Assembly: GCF_003205575.1 (NCBI RefSeq) | Contig: NZ_PYBW01000038.1 | Location: 22,533 to 86,532, forward strand | Reading direction: 5' to 3' | DNA: 64,000 nucleotides | DNA from: Streptomyces tateyamensis | GTDB taxonomy: Bacteria > Actinomycetota > Actinomycetes > Streptomycetales > Streptomycetaceae | Shown here: one piece after another, positions 59,709 through 64,000 of the stretch | How positions within the stretch are numbered: position 1 is the first letter of the stretch | Layout: each line of letters begins with the position of its first letter | Notes under the pieces: model-generated | Seen by the model: only the letters and a program-made list of their open reading frames with translations | Told to the model about the DNA's origin: nothing | The model's database searches: none | Translations under genes and position numbers: made by a program

Positions 59709-61532
59709 TCAGGGCGTGTACAGGGCCTCGATGTCCTGCGCGTACCACTCCGCGATGGCCTGCCGGCGCAGCTTCAGCGAGGGTGTCATCAGCCCCTGGG
59801 CCACCGTGAAGGAGCCCGGCAGCAGACGGAAGGCGCGGATCGACTCCGCGCGGGAGACCGCGGTGTTGGCCGCCGCCACCGCCCGCTGGATCTCCGCGTG
59901 CAGCTCGTCGTCGGCCAGGGCCGCCCAGTCGCCCAGCGGCGCCCGGCGGCGGGACAGCTGCCAGTGCTCCAGCGCCTGCGGGTCCAGCGTGATCAGTGCC
60001 GCGACGTAGGGCCGGTTGTCGCCCACCACCAGGCACTGGTGCACCAGGGGGTGGGCCCGCACCCGCTCCTCGAGCGCGGCCGGCGCCAGGTTCTTGCCGC
60101 TGCTGGTGACGATCAGCTCCTTCTTGCGCCCGGTGATGGTCAGGTAGCCGTCCCGGTCCAGCTCGCCCAGGTCGCCGGTGGCCAGCCAGCCCTCGCGCAG
60201 CGCCTCGGCCGTGCACTCGGGGTGGTTGAGGTAGCCGGCGAAGACCCCGCCGCCGCGCACCCAGACCTCGCCGTCCGCGGCGATCGCCACCTCGGCCCCG
60301 GGGATCGGCCGGCCGACGGTGCCGAACTTGGGCGCCGCCGCCGGGTTGGCGGTGATCGCGGCGGTGGTCTCGGTCAGCCCGTAGCCCTCGTAAACCGTCA
60401 TCCCGGCCCCGGCGAAGAAGAGGCCGAGCTCGCGGCTGAGCGCGGAGCCGCCGCACATCACGCTGCGCACCCGGCCGCCGAACACCGCCCGCACCCGCTG
60501 GTAGACCAGCCGGTCGTAGGCGGCGTGCCGCAGCCGCAGCGCCGGCCCGGGCCCCGAGCCGCGGCCCAGCTGGCGGCGCTCCACCGCCTCGGCGTGACGT
60601 GTCGCCACCTCCACCGCCTGCTCGAAGAGTTCGCCGCGCCCGGCCTGTTGGGCGGCCAGCCGGGCCGAGCCGAAGAGCTTCTCCAGGACGTAGGGGACGG
60701 CGTGCAGGAAGGTCGGGCGGTAGGCCCGCAGGGCCGGCAGCAGGGTGTCCGCGCCGAACTCGGGCAGGTGGGCCAGCCTGATCCCGCCGCGCACCGCGGC
60801 GACCTGCACCATCCGGCCGTAGACGTGGGCCAGCGGCAGGAAGAGCAGGGTGGTGGGCTGCTCGCCCTCGCCGCGGGTGAAGACCGACTGCCACCCGGCC
60901 AGCACGTTGTCCGCCTCGGCGGCGAAATTGCCGTGGCTGAGCAGGCAGCCCTTGGGCCGCCCGGTGGTGCCGGAGGTGTAGATGACGGTGGCGATCGACT
61001 CGGCGGTCACCGCCAGGCGCTGACGGTGCACCAGGCTCTCCGGGATCCCGGCGCCCTCGGCGGTCAGCAGCCGCACGCAGTCCTGGTCCAGCTGCCAGAT
61101 CCCGGTCAGCTCGGGCAGCGCGTCGCAGACCTTGCCGAGCGTCATGGCCTGGTCCTCGTCCTCCACCACGCAGGCCACCGCCTCGGTCTCGGCGAGGATC
61201 CAGCGCACCTGCTCGGCGGCGGCGGTGGGGTAGACCGGGACCGGGATGGCGCCGATCGACCAGAGCGCGTAGTCGAACAGGGTCCACTCGTACCTGGTCC
61301 GGGACATCAGCGCGACCCGGTCGCCGAACCGCACCCCGCGGGCCAGCAGCCCCTTGGCCAGGGCCAGCACCTCGTCCCGGAACTGCTGGGCGGTCACCGG
61401 CTGCCAGTTGAGGCCGTCCGCGGACCGGGACAACTGGACCAGGGCGGGGGTAAGTTCGGCGGTTCCGTAGAGCGAGTCGGCCAGTCCGCCGAGCGCCGTC
61501 GGGGCCAGCGGCGGGGTACTCAGCTCGCGCAC
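59709..61532 (-). CDS. Long-chain acyl-CoA ligase (AMP-forming)
   Basis: 607 aa ANL-superfamily ligase. P-loop ATVIYTSGTTGRPKGCLLSH near residue 180, YEGYGLTETTAA, the adenylate Asp in WLATGDLGELDRDGYLTITG and hinge RKKELIVTSSGKN. The catalytic Lys is in LMTPSLKLRR near the end. It resembles mycobacterial FadD15 and activates fatty acids to acyl-CoA. GTG at 61532 (VRELSTPPLAP) agrees with the usual family start; GTG at 61553 is possible. A lone gene, so its fatty acid role cannot be narrowed. Confidence 0.93.
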   Translation of the reverse strand: MRELSTPPLAPTALGGLADSLYGTAELTPALVQLSRSADGLNWQPVTAQQFRDEVLALAKGLLARGVRFGDRVALMSRTRYEWTLFDYALWSIGAIPVPVYPTAAAEQVRWILAETEAVACVVEDEDQAMTLGKVCDALPELTGIWQLDQDCVRLLTAEGAGIPESLVHRQRLAVTAESIATVIYTSGTTGRPKGCLLSHGNFAAEADNVLAGWQSVFTRGEGEQPTTLLFLPLAHVYGRMVQVAAVRGGIRLAHLPEFGADTLLPALRAYRPTFLHAVPYVLEKLFGSARLAAQQAGRGELFEQAVEVATRHAEAVERRQLGRGSGPGPALRLRHAAYDRLVYQRVRAVFGGRVRSVMCGGSALSRELGLFFAGAGMTVYEGYGLTETTAAITANPAAAPKFGTVGRPIPGAEVAIAADGEVWVRGGGVFAGYLNHPECTAEALREGWLATGDLGELDRDGYLTITGRKKELIVTSSGKNLAPAALEERVRAHPLVHQCLVVGDNRPYVAALITLDPQALEHWQLSRRRAPLGDWAALADDELHAEIQRAVAAANTAVSRAESIRAFRLLPGSFTVAQGLMTPSLKLRRQAIAEWYAQDIEALYTP

Positions 61533-61963
61533 GATCCTCCCTGCGAGGGGCACCGCCCGCGGGCCGCCCGTCGACCCGGCGTGACCCCATCACGACCGGT
61601 TGCGACGGTATCGGATCGGTGCGGCGCTGCCCAGCCTCCCGCGAACCCCGCACCGGATCCCCGGATCTGTGGACCCGCCGAGGACGACCGCGGGTCCACC
61701 GGCACGGCTGCGCGGAGCCGCCCCGGGTGTCGGTGCGGGTCCGACCGGCCCGGTGCCGTCCGGCCGATCGGCGCACTGGTCTGGACCGGTCCGGCGGCCC
61801 GGCCCGGACCCCGGTTCCCAGTGGTCATGCGCATGCTGACAACGGTTCAGGATCGATCGCCAAGACCCGTCGAATGCACTCGAATGGAGTAGTAAGCTCG
61901 CGCAGATCCATCGGCCCGGCGCCCCAGCCTGGTCGCTTGCGGGCACACCTGACCGAGGACTCC
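61533..61963. other. Gene-free divergent promoter region
   Basis: 431 bases between the acyl-CoA ligase and the sensor kinase. It contains the direct repeat TCGAATG at 61870-61876 and 61880-61886 followed by a -10-like TAGTAA, probably the kinase promoter. No gene is seen. Confidence 0.45.
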
Positions 61964-64000
61964 ATGCGTCTGCGCAGCAGCTCGATCCGCGCGAAGATCA
62001 TCGCGCTGCTCCTGGTGCCCATCGTGGCCTTGGTGGGCCTGTGGGCCTATGCCACCCTGGTCACCACCGGCGACTTCTGGAACCAGTTCACCCTGGCCTC
62101 CACCTACAAGGCCTTCGGCCAGCCGGTCGACCAGGTGGTGCGCGACCTGCAGAACGAGCGCGAGGCCGCCGTGGTCCGCCTGGCCCGCAGCCGGGCCCAG
62201 GGCGTGCAGGACGACTACCTGAAGGCCCAGCAGGCCACCGACCAGGACGCGCTGATCCTGCAACGGGCCGCCGTCGGGCAGGACACCGGCAAGCTCGACG
62301 CGAGCCAGCGGGCCCGTCTGCAGGAGTTGCTCAAGAGCCTGGGCCAGCTCGCCCAACTGCGCCAGCAGGTGGACCAGGAGAGCCTGTCCTGGCAGTTCAC
62401 GCTGACCCGCTACAACGAGGTGATCGCCCCCTCGTTCCCGTTCCGCTCCAGCTTCCTGACCCGCCAGTCCGGCCAGCTGCCGCGCCAGGGCACCATCCTG
62501 ATCGAGTTGGCCCGGGCCCGCGACTACCTCGCCCAGGAGGACGCGGCGATGGAGGGCGTGCTGGGCTCGGACAACCCGGGCGTGCTGCAGTACCAGGCGG
62601 TGCTCGATCCGATGCACCACCAGCAGGCGCTCTTCTCGGTCTACATCGGCGAGTTGGACGAGCCGGACCAGAGCGAGTACCAGGCGCTGCAGGGCTCCGA
62701 CGCGTGGGGCGCGGTGGCCGTCATGGAGCGCGAGTACCAGGCCTCCGACAACCCGGCCGACGTGCTGCACAGCATCAACGAGGCGCGCTGGCACAGCAGC
62801 GCCGACCAGCTGCTGGACCAGCTGACGGCCGAGAACACCAAGCTGGCGGGCGCGCTCGGCGACCGAGCCCGCTCGTATGCGATGGGCCTGCTCTGGCGCG
62901 GCCTGACGGCCGGTGGGATCGGCCTGGTGGCGATCGTGCTCTCGGTGGTGATCTCGCTGCGGATCGGTCGCGGCCTGGTGCGCGAGCTGGTCAACCTGCG
63001 CAACACCGCACACGAACTGGCCGAGCGCCGACTGCCCTCGGTGATGCGGCTGCTGCGCGAGGGCCAACCGGTGGACATCGCTGTCGAGGCCCCCGAACTG
63101 GAGGTCGGCGCCGCCGAGATCGGCCAGGTCGGCCGGGCCTTCAACGCGGTGCAGCGCACCGCCGTACAGGCCGCGATCGAGCAGGCCGAGCTGCGCCGCG
63201 GCATCTCGGCGGTCTTCGTCAACCTGGCCCGGCGCAGCCAGGTGCTGCTGCACCGTCAGCTGACCCTGCTGGACACCATGGAGCGGCGCACCGAGGACCC
63301 GGCCGAGCTGGAGGACCTGTTCAAGCTGGACCACCTGACCACCCGCATGCGCCGGCACGCCGAGGGCCTGATCATCCTGTCCGGCGGCTCGCCGGGCCGC
63401 GCCTGGCGCAAGCCGGTGCGGCTGGTGGACGTGGTGCGTGCGGCGGTCGGCGAGGTGGAGGACTACGCCCGGGTGATCGTCCGGCCGTTCCCCAGCACCG
63501 GGCTGCTGGGCAGCGCGGTGGCCGACGTGACCCACCTGGTGGCCGAACTGGTGGAGAACGCGGCGGTCTTCTCGCCGCCGCAGACCCAGGTCACGGTGCA
63601 GGGCGAGGTGGTCGCGCACGGCTTCGCGCTGGAGATCGACGACCGCGGGCTCGGGCTGAGCGAGCAGGCGCTGGCCGAGATCAACCAGCGGCTGGAGGTG
63701 GAGCAGCCGTTCGACCTGGCCGACACCGACCGGCTCGGGCTCTTCGTGGTCAGCCGGCTGGCCCGGCGGCACGGCATCCGGGTCAGCCTGCGGGCCTCGG
63801 CCTACGGCGGCACCACGGCGGTGGTGCTGATCCCGCGTGAGCTGCTGGCCGAGGTGCCGGGCCCGGTGGCCGGCGCGGCGCCGGGCGTGGTGCCGGGCGC
63901 GGCCGGTGCGCCGGGCGGGCCGCCGGCCGGCGGCCGCGCGCCCGGCGGCCGCCAGCGCGAGCTGGTCGCGGTGGCCGGCGGCGCGGCGGGCCCGGGCGGC
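61964..64000 (+). CDS. Conservon-type sensor histidine kinase with nitrate/nitrite-sensing-like domain (partial)
   Basis: At least 679 codons, running off the window end without a stop. Transmembrane segment at residues about 10-30 (IIALLLVPIVALVGLWAYAT), an extracytoplasmic helical NIT-like sensor of about 270 residues and a second segment (LTAGGIGLVAIVLSVVISL) near 315-335. A HAMP linker follows, then a kinase helix region VFVNLARRSQVLLHRQLTLL. The ATPase domain has LVAELVENAAVFSPP (N box), DDRGLGLS and RLGLFVVSRLARRHGI. The end is Gly/Pro/Ala-rich. This is the CvnA arrangement; the rest of a conservon (roadblock protein, DUF742, small GTPase) would be expected beyond the window. ATG at 61964. 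Confidence 0.9.
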   Translation, partial: MRLRSSSIRAKIIALLLVPIVALVGLWAYATLVTTGDFWNQFTLASTYKAFGQPVDQVVRDLQNEREAAVVRLARSRAQGVQDDYLKAQQATDQDALILQRAAVGQDTGKLDASQRARLQELLKSLGQLAQLRQQVDQESLSWQFTLTRYNEVIAPSFPFRSSFLTRQSGQLPRQGTILIELARARDYLAQEDAAMEGVLGSDNPGVLQYQAVLDPMHHQQALFSVYIGELDEPDQSEYQALQGSDAWGAVAVMEREYQASDNPADVLHSINEARWHSSADQLLDQLTAENTKLAGALGDRARSYAMGLLWRGLTAGGIGLVAIVLSVVISLRIGRGLVRELVNLRNTAHELAERRLPSVMRLLREGQPVDIAVEAPELEVGAAEIGQVGRAFNAVQRTAVQAAIEQAELRRGISAVFVNLARRSQVLLHRQLTLLDTMERRTEDPAELEDLFKLDHLTTRMRRHAEGLIILSGGSPGRAWRKPVRLVDVVRAAVGEVEDYARVIVRPFPSTGLLGSAVADVTHLVAELVENAAVFSPPQTQVTVQGEVVAHGFALEIDDRGLGLSEQALAEINQRLEVEQPFDLADTDRLGLFVVSRLARRHGIRVSLRASAYGGTTAVVLIPRELLAEVPGPVAGAAPGVVPGAAGAPGGPPAGGRAPGGRQRELVAVAGGAAGPGG

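Overview
The window is high-GC actinobacterial DNA with strong G/C preference at third codon positions, frequent GTG starts, many 4-bp ATGA/GTGA gene overlaps, a DmdR/IdeR-type iron box and many small conserved proteins. Together these point to Streptomycetaceae (Streptomyces or Kitasatospora). About 60 protein genes cover most of it. No rRNA, tRNA, CRISPR array, integrase or complete insertion sequence was seen.

Region 1 (0-11 kb): an osmoprotectant-type ABC importer (permease cut by the window edge, plus ATPase). A cysteine dioxygenase-rhodanese operon preceded by a 25-residue Cys-rich leader peptide. A small protein ending in an RHIM-like amyloid motif. A lipoprotein/secreted-protein pair, a PrrA/MprA-like two-component system, a secreted S53 peptidase, and an aldo/keto reductase-TetR operon behind a 38-bp dyad.

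Region 2 (11-25 kb): secreted GH59-type glycosidase with a ricin-type lectin tail; a YjdI/YjdJ-like pair; an M20 peptidase; the complete phenylacetyl-CoA epoxidase operon paaABCDE with a promoter and TetR-type dyad; a flavoprotein; a YbjQ protein; a Pth2-type hydrolase. Next come two genes that both lack their 5' halves and abut head to head (MFS transporter and ArsR/DUF5937-type regulator), which looks like a deletion scar.

Region 3 (25-36 kb): modABC molybdate importer, a stand-alone ATP-dependent RNA ligase, small enzymes, then an iron-box-controlled diaminobutyrate aminotransferase/decarboxylase pair.

Region 4 (36-44 kb): the most distinctive locus. A tRNA-dependent cyclodipeptide synthase of the NYH type is followed by a cytochrome P450 very close in sequence to mycobacterial CYP121. 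In Mycobacterium tuberculosis the equivalent pair makes cyclo(Tyr-Tyr) and cross-links it to mycocyclosin. After an IMPase-like gene comes a MerR regulator divergent from a Baeyer-Villiger-type monooxygenase, an alpha/beta hydrolase and an SDR (a mymA-like set), separated by a perfect 14-bp dyad.

Region 5 (44-64 kb): two family-2 glycosyltransferases, an SDR, and an ABC exporter whose upstream region carries a second copy (35 of 38 bases) of the aldo/keto reductase-TetR dyad. Then a PlsC acyltransferase, small proteins, sbcDC, a NUDIX protein, a VOC protein, a secreted GDSL esterase, a polysaccharide deacetylase, a long-chain acyl-CoA ligase, and the start of a conservon-type sensor kinase that runs off the end. 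Copies of a short G/C palindrome lie in frame inside three unrelated genes.
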